Assembly (NCBI GenBank): GCA_030587525.1
Contig: JAUQYW010000331.1
Coordinates: 1 to 12,607 of the forward strand
Length of the DNA: 12,607 nt
Source of the DNA: Candidatus Sigynarchaeota archaeon
Lineage (GTDB): Archaea; Asgardarchaeota; Lokiarchaeia; Sigynarchaeales; Sigynarchaeaceae
Direction: 5' to 3'
The notes beneath the pieces are model-generated. The model made no database searches and had not been told where the DNA came from. It worked only from the letters and a program-made list of their open reading frames with translations. Every line of letters starts with the position of its first letter. Within the stretch, counting starts at the first letter, position 1. Both the position numbers and the translations under genes were made by a program. This document shows, in pieces, positions 1 to 8,223 of this stretch.

Positions 1-204
1 CGCGATCATGGGAAGGCAAAAGTTGATCTTGGCGAACTTTTCTTTTGAAAATATGGATTCCGCGGAAATAAAACACCGGCTTATCAAGACCTCGGGTGCA
101 TGCGCCGTGCCAGCGAGCTCCGGCGGGAAGATCGCCTTCTTGATGATCGCGCCTTCTTTTTCATCCCACTCGGCCAAGATCACGGGCGGTTTTTCAGCTG
201 CCAT
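1..204 (-). CDS. Partial small protein, longin-like pattern (5' end only)
   Basis: An open frame reads from an ATG at 204-202 on the minus strand to the window edge without a stop, giving 68 residues that begin MAAEKPPVILAEWDEKEG. The pattern is a hydrophobic strand (VILAEW), a D-E-K-E-G turn, a second strand (AIIKKAIFP), a helix-like segment (PEVLISRCFISAESIF) and a third strand (KINFCLPMIA). This order resembles the N-terminal half of longin/roadblock-type folds, which are common in Asgard archaea and act there with small GTPases. No clear ribosome binding site precedes the ATG, so a leaderless transcript is possible. The gene is divergent from the GxGYxYP gene. Between the two (205-316) I see no confident promoter. 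The fold is inferred from pattern only; the coding call is firmer than the family. Confidence 0.6.
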   Translation of the reverse strand, partial: MAAEKPPVILAEWDEKEGAIIKKAIFPPELAGTAHAPEVLISRCFISAESIFSKEKFAKINFCLPMIA

Positions 205-316
205 CGATCAGAAGCACCGCGAATCGAACTTGATGAACAAATCAGTTATCTGATCACCAGCCAATAAGTAAATGTTCACGAGGTTTTCGCGTATTGATCC
301 AAACGAGGATGGTTGC

Positions 317-2146
317 ATGTTCCCTTCGCGTCGCGTGCCAGCAATCGTGCTGGCGTTGATGGGCTTGGCGATCCTGGGGCAATGTTTTCTCGCGTCGAGC
401 GCCCCGGTTCGCATCAACAGTCACGATGAAGTCGAAAGCACGAAACCCGGGCAACCCACGGCCAGTGATACCCCGCACAATTTCACGGTGATCGATTGCC
501 GCAAGATCGCGGACTGGACCCAAGGTCGCGGGCATATGCTGGCATCGATCGAGGGCATCGTGAACAAGGCGGAACCCAACCTTTACCTGATCTGGAACGA
601 TCTGGGTGCGTCTTGGTTCGAATACATCAACGCCAGTGGCTTGTATGTTGGTTCCGAGATCGTGTTTTCCGATGTATTCGCCATTGTCGACCATTTCAAG
701 ATTTTTTTCGACGGTATCATCTTATTTGATCCGAATGACGTGGAGCAAGCGAACATGGCAACGCCGCTGTGCGGCGCGGCCCGGTCGCTGCTCGTCCCGC
801 AAGCCCTCTACGCCACCGTGAAAGGCTACTATGATGGCCTTGTCCGGTACAACATGAGCGATATCGTGGCGAGTTACGGGTTGGCGACGCGCGTGGCCAA
901 GTACGAGTACATGTACGAGCATTTCTACCCGCTGTGCAATCAGTCGGCCCTCGGGCTCCTCCCCTCATTTCTCGGCACCGGCAACCGGGGATTTCTCATC
1001 GCGAACAACTTGTATACGTTCTGGCGCATCTTGTACGTGGAATCCGGTGCCGAGGAACCCGGTGGCGTGCCCAGGCAGCCAGATCCCCCCGAGGAGCTCG
1101 CGTTTTTCGAGCGCGTGCTCGATGAGACGCCGTACAACATCCCGATCTTCGGGTTCCCGTACGCCGACGGCACGAACGAGGGCGTCTTCGTTTCCGAGAC
1201 AAGCAAGCGGGGGAAGTACGTGGTCGCGTGCGACTGGTTCTACGACCTATCGTTTTTCTCGAAGATGCGATTGCCAGACGGGTACACGTTGCACCAGAAC
1301 CGGTCGATTCCCACGCCTGAGTTGAAGAATAAAATATACGTGACCGCAATGTGGTCCGACGGCGACAACATTCAATACGTCACGACCTTTATGAGGGAAA
1401 CGCTCTGGGCAAACCGGGATCCCGGGAAAGTGCCGACCGGTTGGACGATTTGCTCGTTATCTCCTATCTTGATCCCGTGGGTGATGAAATATTACTACGA
1501 GAACGCGAGCACGACCGATTATTTCATCTCCGGGGTTTCGGGTAAAGGATACATATATCCCGAAGAAATGAACGTGACCGCCTTGCAATCGTATTATACC
1601 GAAGCCAACCAGTTCATGGCCGAGTGCGACCTGACAGAGATGTGGACCATGCGCATCGGCACCGCCGCAGGCACGGTGACCGGACTCGTGAACTCGACGG
1701 TGCACGGGATCTATGACGGGTATGGCGGGGATCAATATGTGCGACCCCAGAGGGTAAACGGCGTTCCCATCATCAGCTCGATCGGTGTCAACAAGGACAA
1801 CATCAACCAAACCTTTGACTACATCATGAACATGAAGACCGGCCCGATCGACCAGCCCATCTTCTTGTTCTTATTCCTACATTGCTGGAGCGGGGGTCCA
1901 GACCCGCAGCTCTGGGTGAAGCTTGGTACACGCCTGCAGGAGGCTGGCATTGAAGTGTTGCGCACCGACCAGTTCACGAATCTGTTGAACGAGGCGAACT
2001 TGGATGCCCCGATTAATGCGACGATGGTCGCGTGGAACGGCATCGTGCTTGCTATCTTGTTGACCATCGGGGTGGTGAGCGCGTCGAAAAAATTGTCGAT
2101 CAACCGCCGGGCACGCCAATCTCCCGCGATCGCGGGTAAAATATGA
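317..2146 (+). CDS. Secreted, membrane-anchored GxGYxYP-family protein (putative glycan-active enzyme)
   Basis: A 609-residue exported protein. The family signature GxGYxYP is exact: G-K-G-Y-I-Y-P at residues 409-415. The preceding WSDGDN segment and the following region up to about residue 560 fit the GxGYxYP domain, known mostly from bacterial proteins of carbohydrate-use loci; its activity is, to my knowledge, not established. I chose the ATG at 317 because GAGG lies 8 bases upstream and the product then starts with a typical signal peptide (SRR, a hydrophobic run, then ASSA). An in-frame ATG at 272 would add 15 residues. A hydrophobic segment at about 573-590 followed by a basic tail (SKKLSINRRAR) is a C-terminal membrane anchor, leaving the body outside the cell. 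Ten NxS/T sequons are spread through the exterior part. It faces a convergent membrane-protein gene. Family assignment is strong, substrate unknown. Confidence 0.88.
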   Translation: MFPSRRVPAIVLALMGLAILGQCFLASSAPVRINSHDEVESTKPGQPTASDTPHNFTVIDCRKIADWTQGRGHMLASIEGIVNKAEPNLYLIWNDLGASWFEYINASGLYVGSEIVFSDVFAIVDHFKIFFDGIILFDPNDVEQANMATPLCGAARSLLVPQALYATVKGYYDGLVRYNMSDIVASYGLATRVAKYEYMYEHFYPLCNQSALGLLPSFLGTGNRGFLIANNLYTFWRILYVESGAEEPGGVPRQPDPPEELAFFERVLDETPYNIPIFGFPYADGTNEGVFVSETSKRGKYVVACDWFYDLSFFSKMRLPDGYTLHQNRSIPTPELKNKIYVTAMWSDGDNIQYVTTFMRETLWANRDPGKVPTGWTICSLSPILIPWVMKYYYENASTTDYFISGVSGKGYIYPEEMNVTALQSYYTEANQFMAECDLTEMWTMRIGTAAGTVTGLVNSTVHGIYDGYGGDQYVRPQRVNGVPIISSIGVNKDNINQTFDYIMNMKTGPIDQPIFLFLFLHCWSGGPDPQLWVKLGTRLQEAGIEVLRTDQFTNLLNEANLDAPINATMVAWNGIVLAILLTIGVVSASKKLSINRRARQSPAIAGKI

Positions 2147-2244
2147 CGAATCTGGTCGATCGAGGGAAATGGCAAGACTCCTTGAACCAACGATGTTGTC
2201 GTTTCTTCTGCGTGATAATACTGTGTTATTTCATTGCGTTCCAA

Positions 2245-3096
2245 TCATCGATCCCGCTTCAGCCGGGACCTGTATCCTGCGATCGTGATAGCCGAGAGCA
2301 CGGCCAGGATGGTTAGGAAGAAAAAAGGCTCGAATCCAGGGATACTAGAGATGATTTCCCCGGTCTTCTGCGCCACGGCTATGGCGATCCCGACAATCGC
2401 CAGCGGGATCCCGACGATTAAGCCGATCACGATAGCAAAGCCTTCTGCATCTATGCTAGAGCCAAATCCGCCCCCGCCCCCGGAACCAGGTTTCGCGAAG
2501 GCAAAAGATGCCAACAACAAGCTTAATATGAGTGCGATCTGGAAGGCAGGCAAGTTGCCAAAAGTTAATATAACATTCGGCGAGAGCAATAAGGCGCTTA
2601 TGATGGGCGTGCAAATGATGAGCATGATGATGAATGCCTTGTCCCTCTTGCTCAAGCTGTTCCATCCTTGTGGGGATTCGGATTGCTTCATCTCCACGAT
2701 CGCCATAAATCCCCCGAAGATGCCGAGGCATATCACGCTGATCGTGACGTAGAAGAACGCCGCAAGATACTCTTCCATAACGGTTCCAATGCCACCGCTG
2801 TTTATTACCAGCACGTATTGCCACGCGTTAAAAACTAATATGCCCGCGAAGATGAACGACGCGAGGAGCCCCTTCAATTTCTCGTTGCGATATATAGCAG
2901 CCGCGCCGTAAAACAAGTACGTAGTTGACAAGATGGATATGAACAAGTTCGTAAAAACTAGCTGATATATATTCGAGAAAAACAAAATCAGCGTTTCTAC
3001 TAGCAATATTATGGCGGTTATCAAGACCAGGATGAAACTGGTGTATTTCTTGCGAGCAATGCGGCTCGCATCCGATTCGGGTATGGATTCGTTCAT
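2245..3096 (-). CDS. Polytopic membrane protein, eight predicted helices, unknown function
   Basis: A 283-residue integral membrane protein that I do not recognise. Hydrophobic segments lie at about residues 18-40, 45-68, 76-98, 109-134, 153-172, 184-202, 219-243 and 256-275. Charged loops (YRNEKLKG; the K/R-containing loop at 135-152; the C-terminal RSRLKRDR) all fall on one side, so both termini are probably cytoplasmic. The loop between helices 6 and 7 is glycine-rich (GSGGGGG at about 204-210), a flexible linker that splits the protein into a six-helix and a two-helix part. I took the ATG at 3096; a GTG at 3111 would add five residues (MGPKS). No catalytic motif is visible. The gene is alone on the minus strand between two plus-strand glycan genes, and nothing ties it to them except position. 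Confidence 0.8.
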   Translation of the reverse strand: MNESIPESDASRIARKKYTSFILVLITAIILLVETLILFFSNIYQLVFTNLFISILSTTYLFYGAAAIYRNEKLKGLLASFIFAGILVFNAWQYVLVINSGGIGTVMEEYLAAFFYVTISVICLGIFGGFMAIVEMKQSESPQGWNSLSKRDKAFIIMLIICTPIISALLLSPNVILTFGNLPAFQIALILSLLLASFAFAKPGSGGGGGFGSSIDAEGFAIVIGLIVGIPLAIVGIAIAVAQKTGEIISSIPGFEPFFFLTILAVLSAITIAGYRSRLKRDR

Positions 3097-3134
3097 CGAC
3101 TTTGGCCCCACTGGAGCTTCTTGAGTGATGCTAT

Positions 3135-3165
3135 CACTTTGGTGGAATTAATGTAATAAATCCAT
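3135..3165 (-). promoter_or_regulatory. Weak AT-rich promoter candidate for the minus-strand membrane gene
   Basis: The 3112-3296 gap between divergent genes holds one AT-rich patch. Read on the minus strand it gives ATTTATTACATTAATT, a loose TATA-like element about 55-60 bases before the ATG at 3096, which would allow a short leader. On the plus strand a T-rich patch (CATTTTTTAT, 3261-3270) could serve the fused glucosidase gene. Neither is a strong match to the archaeal consensus. Confidence 0.25.
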
Positions 3166-3296
3166 GAGGACCTTTTTTTCGGGAGCGCTTTCCAGGTGTC
3201 TTGGTGCCCGTGATCTAGCGAGGTAGAGATAAGGTGACCTCCCATTTTCTAGGATACTCCCATTTTTTATCCCCCTGAAAGGATCTTCACTTGCTC

Positions 3297-5606
3297 ATGA
3301 ACGTCCATTTATCGCCTGTTGTCCCACGTATCTTCCAAAGGGCATGCTTTTTCTACACGGTTATGCTTCTCCCGTGGCGTCTTTTCAAGGCTTACTACGC
3401 GATCAACTGGGGATATGACGTAGTATTGTGGCTCGCGATCGCTGGCGGTTTAATATATTGGTTGGTCGCTTTCTTTACCGCCCGGTTCCCGCGTGGCCAG
3501 GTCGTGTTTTTCCTCGGGCTATGCACGGCATATGTCGTGGATGGCTTCGCGTATGGCCGATACAGCGAGCTCAACTTCGTTCTACTCATCCTGGAAGCGC
3601 TCTTGCCGTGGCGGTTGCGATGGCAGGGTAAGTGCGGTGCTGGAACCAGGGAAGAAGGTACTGGTGAACCGGGCATATTCCCCGCGGATGCCGCGGGGCG
3701 GATCGTGCTCGGGACGGCGACGATGCTATGCCCGGTGATTCTCTTAAGCGTCATTATGCTGCGGCAAGGGAATGTCGCCGGGTACCACTACGGCGAGGCC
3801 GATTTGTACGCGTTGTGGTGGATTGTCGGAGGATTCGGCGCCGGTTTGCTGCTCGAATTCCTCCTTGGCAGGATCATTGTCCTCAAAAAGCACGGCGGTT
3901 CCATCACGGTTGCCACCACCTGGGGAACCCTCTTCTGCAGCATAATCGCAGCTGGTGCTACGCCCCAGACCATGGCTTCCTTCTCGATTATGGAAGCTTG
4001 CTTCGGCGTCGCGGCGTGGGGCGCGCTGAAAGCGTTCGTCGAGACGAAATCATACGTTCCCGGAGCTAGCGATGCGCAAGGCATGGATCACCGCCACGTG
4101 GAGCTGATCGTCACCTTGTGCATGGGATTCTTGATGCTTTTCGTGATCGCGGGGTCGATGATGCTGTCGCACCGGTTTTTCGGGTGGTTGTACGATCTCA
4201 CTGGCTTGGGTCAATTCTGGATGATCGTTGCGGCCCTTCTTGGCCCGCTCTGTGTCATTTCTTTTTTGGCACTCGAAATGGGGCGATTTCCAGCGCGTTT
4301 CGCGCCTCGCCACATGCCGGTGACCCGCGGATCGATCAAGCGGTTGAGGGTCGTGTACTGGACGGTTGGCCTTGCCGTGCTGGTCGGGGCCACGGTTCCC
4401 GCTGCCGCTGCCATCCCGAATTTCACGAATCCCGTCAGGCACCACGCGCTGCTGCCCACATCGATTCCTAGCTTGACCATCCCGTCGAATTACACCGGCT
4501 GGGGCGAGATGTACAACGGCACGTTCGCAGCTCTTACGTCGAACTTAAACAACGCCACCTTGATTCCGGGCTTGTGGGCACATCCCGGCGGTTTTTACCA
4601 GACGGGATGGGACTGGGACACCGCGCTGATATCGCTGGTCTGGGCAATGCTCGATCCTGCTATCGCACGCGAGCTGATCGTCACGTTTCTCACGGGCGCC
4701 ATCAATCCGAATGGTATGGTCTCCCACATGTATGGACCAATAGGTAAATCCGGGTACAGCCAGCCACCGCTGCTCGCGTGGGCCGGGTGGACGATCTATC
4801 GCCAAACAAGCGATCGGGTGTTCCTCGACCGCATCTACCCCTTGCTTGACCGCGAATTCACGTACTGGCTGCAGAGCCGCGACCCCGATGGGAACGGCGT
4901 GTACTCATGGCTCCATCGAGATGAAAGCGGGCTAGATGATACCCCCGCATTGCCCACGAACCCGTCGAACACTGACGCATTAGACTTGACCGCGTGGCTG
5001 GTTCTGGACGCGGAGGTCCTCGCGAGCATGGCCCTCGAAGTCGGGGATACCGTACGCGCCAGTTACTACACGTCGCAACGGGCGCTCTTGATCGATGCGG
5101 TCCAGGATACTTGCTGGGATAATGCGACCGGGTTCTTTTACAACGTCGATAAAGCGTCTGGTCAATGGATCCGGGTTAAGACGATCACCGGGTTCCTCGC
5201 CTTGCTCGCCGGCATCGCGACCACCGAGCAAGCGACGCGTTTAGTGAACGAGCACTTGCTCAACGCCTCGGAATTCTGGACGCCTTATCCCGTGCCGTCG
5301 ACGGCGATCAACGAGCCTGCGTTCACGAACGTGTATTGGCGAGGGCCTGTGTGGATAAACACGAACTATTTCACGATCCTGGGCTTGCAGCGCTACAATT
5401 TCACGGCCGAGGCGCGGTTCTTGATGGAAAAGACCCTCAATATGACCGCGATCGTGTACCAGGACCGTGGATACTTGTACGAGTATTACAATCCGACGAC
5501 CGGCCTCGTCACGGATGTCTTCAATCCTGGTGGTGGCAGTCCCGCGGAAAACTTCGTCGGGTGGTCGGGGCTGGTTGCCGTGATTATGAAAGATTACTTC
5601 GCATAA
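3297..5606 (+). CDS. Eleven-helix membrane domain fused to extracellular GH63/GH37-like glucosidase
   Basis: A 769-residue fusion. Residues 1 to about 370 carry about eleven hydrophobic helices that I cannot assign to a family; the last ends near VPAAAAIP. The rest is an (alpha/alpha)6-barrel glycosidase of the GH63/GH37/mannosylglycerate-hydrolase type. Motifs are WDWDT (438-442), H-R-D-E-S-G-L-D-D-T-P (540-550), YWRGPVW (680-686) and YLYEYYNP (about 726-733). By analogy with the family the acid is D547 and the base is E729; both are present, so the domain looks active on alpha-linked glucose or mannose sugars. All eight NxS/T sequons lie in the catalytic part and none in the membrane part, which places the enzyme outside with the N terminus inside. 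ATG 3297 is preferred; a TTG at 3291 is better spaced from the AAAGGA at 3278-3283. The aminotransferase gene follows after 29 bases. Confidence 0.85.
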   Translation: MNVHLSPVVPRIFQRACFFYTVMLLPWRLFKAYYAINWGYDVVLWLAIAGGLIYWLVAFFTARFPRGQVVFFLGLCTAYVVDGFAYGRYSELNFVLLILEALLPWRLRWQGKCGAGTREEGTGEPGIFPADAAGRIVLGTATMLCPVILLSVIMLRQGNVAGYHYGEADLYALWWIVGGFGAGLLLEFLLGRIIVLKKHGGSITVATTWGTLFCSIIAAGATPQTMASFSIMEACFGVAAWGALKAFVETKSYVPGASDAQGMDHRHVELIVTLCMGFLMLFVIAGSMMLSHRFFGWLYDLTGLGQFWMIVAALLGPLCVISFLALEMGRFPARFAPRHMPVTRGSIKRLRVVYWTVGLAVLVGATVPAAAAIPNFTNPVRHHALLPTSIPSLTIPSNYTGWGEMYNGTFAALTSNLNNATLIPGLWAHPGGFYQTGWDWDTALISLVWAMLDPAIARELIVTFLTGAINPNGMVSHMYGPIGKSGYSQPPLLAWAGWTIYRQTSDRVFLDRIYPLLDREFTYWLQSRDPDGNGVYSWLHRDESGLDDTPALPTNPSNTDALDLTAWLVLDAEVLASMALEVGDTVRASYYTSQRALLIDAVQDTCWDNATGFFYNVDKASGQWIRVKTITGFLALLAGIATTEQATRLVNEHLLNASEFWTPYPVPSTAINEPAFTNVYWRGPVWINTNYFTILGLQRYNFTAEARFLMEKTLNMTAIVYQDRGYLYEYYNPTTGLVTDVFNPGGGSPAENFVGWSGLVAVIMKDYFA

Positions 5607-5635
5607 GCTCAAAAAAAACATGAATATGAACAAAT

Positions 5636-6844
5636 ATGGACAAGAAAAAACTGGCCATCAACGGGGGACCCAAGGCTATCACCATAGATCCAAGGAAAGC
5701 CGCGGACTTGCTGAGATGGCCCCGGTATGAACCCGCCGTGATCGATCGGTGCGCCGACCTGATCCGAAAAGGGGACATCACCTACAACCAGGACCTCGTA
5801 TTCCAGCTCGGGGACGGCTTTGCCAAGTATCTCGGGGCAGAGTACTGCTTGCCCGTCTCACGCGGCACGGACGCCCTATTCATCGCCTACAACATCCTCG
5901 GCGTGGGGCCTGGCACCGAGGTTATATGTCCCACGTACACGTTCTGGGCTACCGCGATGCCCGCCGCGAACTTGGGAGCCAAGATTGTGTTCGCGGAAGC
6001 GGATCCAAAAACATTCAACATGGACCCGGCCGACGTCTGCAAAAAAATCACGCCGAAGACCAAGCTCATCATCCCCATGCATTCGTGGGGTATACCATGC
6101 GAGATGGACGAGATCAACGAAATCGCTCGGGAACGCGGCATCAAGGTCGTGGAGGACGCGTCACACGCCCACGGGAGTACCTACAAGGGAAAGAAGATCG
6201 GGACGCTGTCAGACATCGCCGCGTTCTCCATACAAAATTCTAAATTGCTCCCCGCGGGTGAAGGCGGGCTCTTCGTCACGAATACCCTCGAATATTTCGA
6301 GGATGCATGCGCGTGGACCGATTATTTCCTCATCCAGCGGGGATTCGCTGGCGAGCGCTGGAGAAAATACGAGCGGACTGGGCTCGGCTGGAATCTCCGC
6401 ATCAGCGCTCTCAACGCTGCCATCGGTATCGAGATGCTGAAGGTGCTCGACCGCAACAACGCGATCATCAACCGCAACTGCGTGCGCTTCAACGCCGCCC
6501 TGGAAAAAACAGGCTATTTCCGGGTGCCGCATCCTGCCCCGGGCGTCACTCGGGTCTATTACGAGAACATCGTGTACTACGATTTCAAGGCTACGGGAGT
6601 GCCGCCCGTGAAGCTTATGGAGGCGCTCCGGGCCGAGGGTTGCGACGTGAACGCGACACGGTACCCGCTCTTGCACCAGCAACCCTACTTCGTAGAACGC
6701 GGGTCCGATCCCAATGGCCTTCCCGTGACGGACGAGCTATTGAACCACCTCATGCAGGTGCCGAAATTCCCGGCAGAGAACGACGATATAATCGACCAAT
6801 ACATCGCTGCATTCAACAAAGTGCTTGGCGTCCTTGTGAAATGA
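5636..6844 (+). CDS. DegT/DnrJ/EryC1/StrS-family PLP-dependent sugar aminotransferase
   Basis: A 402-residue cytosolic aminotransferase (fold type I) that moves an amino group, usually from glutamate or glutamine, to a keto-sugar or keto-cyclitol. The length is normal for the family. Visible motifs are the N-terminal LAINGGPKAI, the SRGTDAL cofactor phosphate loop (about residue 80), VVEDASHAHG with D174 pairing with the pyridine nitrogen, and NSKLLPAGEGG with K203 as the Schiff-base lysine. The SKLLxxGEGG form resembles scyllo-inosose and 3-keto-sugar aminotransferases more than the 4-keto-6-deoxy nucleotide-sugar type, but the substrate cannot be read from sequence alone. H177 stands where many members have Gln. 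It lies 29 bases after the fused glucosidase gene and just before the ceramidase-like gene, so probably in one operon. No ribosome binding site is evident before the ATG. Confidence 0.92.
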   Translation: MDKKKLAINGGPKAITIDPRKAADLLRWPRYEPAVIDRCADLIRKGDITYNQDLVFQLGDGFAKYLGAEYCLPVSRGTDALFIAYNILGVGPGTEVICPTYTFWATAMPAANLGAKIVFAEADPKTFNMDPADVCKKITPKTKLIIPMHSWGIPCEMDEINEIARERGIKVVEDASHAHGSTYKGKKIGTLSDIAAFSIQNSKLLPAGEGGLFVTNTLEYFEDACAWTDYFLIQRGFAGERWRKYERTGLGWNLRISALNAAIGIEMLKVLDRNNAIINRNCVRFNAALEKTGYFRVPHPAPGVTRVYYENIVYYDFKATGVPPVKLMEALRAEGCDVNATRYPLLHQQPYFVERGSDPNGLPVTDELLNHLMQVPKFPAENDDIIDQYIAAFNKVLGVLVK

Positions 6845-6911
6845 CGAGCATACCCGGATGGAATGGACGATTACAAGCAAACGATTTAAACCAATGGAGG
6901 CACGAGGATTC

Positions 6912-8153
6912 ATGGATGTGGCCGTTTCTAGCATCGACATCACGCCCGGTTTCGATGTCCAGCTCTACGGGTACGAGTCGCGCAAGAACCGGACGACCCG
7001 GCAGGTCCTCGACCCGATAGTTCTTACCGGCATCGCGATGCGGGAAGGAGACCGCGAGTTTTTCATCCTTAGCTTCGACTTGTGCTTGTTCGATCAAGCC
7101 ATCGCCGCTCGCATTTTTGCAGAGCTGCAGCGCCTCGGCATCGCCCGGGACCAAGTCTTTATCTCGTGCACCCATACGCATTGCGGCCCCGTTTGCAGCT
7201 ATAACCCGATTTTTCGCGGCGATCCCGGGTCGTATATATCGTTCTTGATACCAAAACTCCAGCAAATCGTGGGCGAGTTGCGCGATCGATACGTCCCCGG
7301 GTGCAAGACTTTTTACGGCGAAGGAGCCACCCGCGTCCCTAAGAACCGCACGAACCAGCATGGCATCACGCCAACTAATCCTAGCGGGGACATCGATCAT
7401 ATTCTAAATGTCTTGGCCATTAAAACGCCGGGCAGCGAGTTTTTGGCCGTCATCTTCCGAATCTCGTGCCATGCCACGCTTTTAACGGATATTATGAAGA
7501 TCTCCGCTGACTTGCCCGGGAGTGCGAGGAAATATCTCCTCGAACAATTGCGGCAACGAGAAACGGCGACGCAGCACGTTCAGCCAGAGATTCTTTTTTT
7601 ACAAGGCTTCTGCGGCGACGCGAATCCTGTCCAGCGCGGTTCCATGGACCTCCTAGAATCGCTCGGAAAGCGGCTCGCGAGCGAGGTGCTCGTAGTCATC
7701 CGGGAAAAGCTCGTGCAAGTCGAGTCCGTGTTGCGATATCACCTGGATTTTCTCGAACTGGCATGCGATGCCACGGCGGAAACGAAAAAAGTGGCCGCGG
7801 TGCGAAAGGCGTTGAAACGCGGGACGACCGTGCTCGTCGACAAGATTCAATGGCCCATCCACGTGCTCCAGGTCGCCAAGCGCAGGCTGGTCATCGCTTG
7901 CGGCGGGGAGGTCGTCCACGAGGTCGCGGATATGGTGCGCGGGATATTTCACGACTACTCGGTCGTGCTCGTGGGATATACCGGCGAATACCATACTTAC
8001 ATCCCGACAGAGAACCACTTCCGCGCCGACAGCTACGAGGCCTTTGGCGTTATCAAGTACACCAACCTCGCCGGTCCCCTCGACCATCGTGACCTGAATA
8101 AGAGGTTGATCGAGAAATTCACGACATTGCACGAAATGGTGGATACATGGTAA
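6912..8153 (+). CDS. Short neutral/alkaline ceramidase-like metal hydrolase
   Basis: A 413-residue protein matching the N-terminal catalytic domain of neutral/alkaline non-lysosomal ceramidases, zinc amidases that cleave N-acyl bonds. The start SSIDITPG is typical. The expected metal site is complete: THTH with H88 and H90, CH at H187, GGE with E333, and Y363 in YHTYIPT; QGFCGDANP (G235-D236) follows the family's GD motif. I chose ATG 6912 because GGAGG and GAGG precede it and the family begins there; an ATG at 6858 adds 18 atypical residues. Secreted ceramidases are much longer and carry a C-terminal Ig-like domain; this one has neither that nor a signal peptide, so it is probably cytosolic. 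Short members often sit beside sugar genes, so an N-acyl or other amide/ester substrate on a sugar is as likely as ceramide. Confidence 0.85.
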   Translation: MDVAVSSIDITPGFDVQLYGYESRKNRTTRQVLDPIVLTGIAMREGDREFFILSFDLCLFDQAIAARIFAELQRLGIARDQVFISCTHTHCGPVCSYNPIFRGDPGSYISFLIPKLQQIVGELRDRYVPGCKTFYGEGATRVPKNRTNQHGITPTNPSGDIDHILNVLAIKTPGSEFLAVIFRISCHATLLTDIMKISADLPGSARKYLLEQLRQRETATQHVQPEILFLQGFCGDANPVQRGSMDLLESLGKRLASEVLVVIREKLVQVESVLRYHLDFLELACDATAETKKVAAVRKALKRGTTVLVDKIQWPIHVLQVAKRRLVIACGGEVVHEVADMVRGIFHDYSVVLVGYTGEYHTYIPTENHFRADSYEAFGVIKYTNLAGPLDHRDLNKRLIEKFTTLHEMVDTW

Positions 8154-8154
8154 G

Positions 8155-8162
8155 TTTAAATA
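8155..8162 (+). promoter_or_regulatory. Archaeal TATA box TTTAAATA
   Basis: TTTAAATA begins one base after the stop codon of the ceramidase-like gene, in an otherwise GC-rich stretch. It is a textbook archaeal TATA box. Transcription would start near 8186-8190, leaving a leader of about 35 bases before the 100-residue gene at 8224. This suggests a new transcription unit, separate from the upstream enzyme operon. Confidence 0.55.
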
Positions 8163-8223
8163 TCGCCGCGGGGAATTGTCAAGTATCTGCGAATAAGCAG
8201 ATGCTGAACGAGAAAAAAATGAG

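Noticed and set aside
8..253. Plus-strand frame of 81 codons at the left edge
   Set aside because: It overlaps the minus-strand partial gene, whose translation has regular strand/helix pattern; the plus product has no such pattern.
2189..2203. Short hairpin AACGA-TGTTG-TCGTT after the GxGYxYP gene
   Set aside because: The stem is only five base pairs and no long T tract follows; it is too weak to call a terminator.
2234..2752. Plus-strand frame of 172 codons, Met- and Pro-rich
   Set aside because: It is antisense to the eight-helix membrane protein, and its odd composition follows from the hydrophobic codons on the other strand.
3680..3698. Perfect inverted repeat CCCCGCGG-ATG-CCGCGGGG
   Set aside because: It lies inside the coding sequence of a loop of the membrane-glucosidase fusion (P-A-D-A-A-G-R), with no T tract, and is best explained by GC-rich codons.
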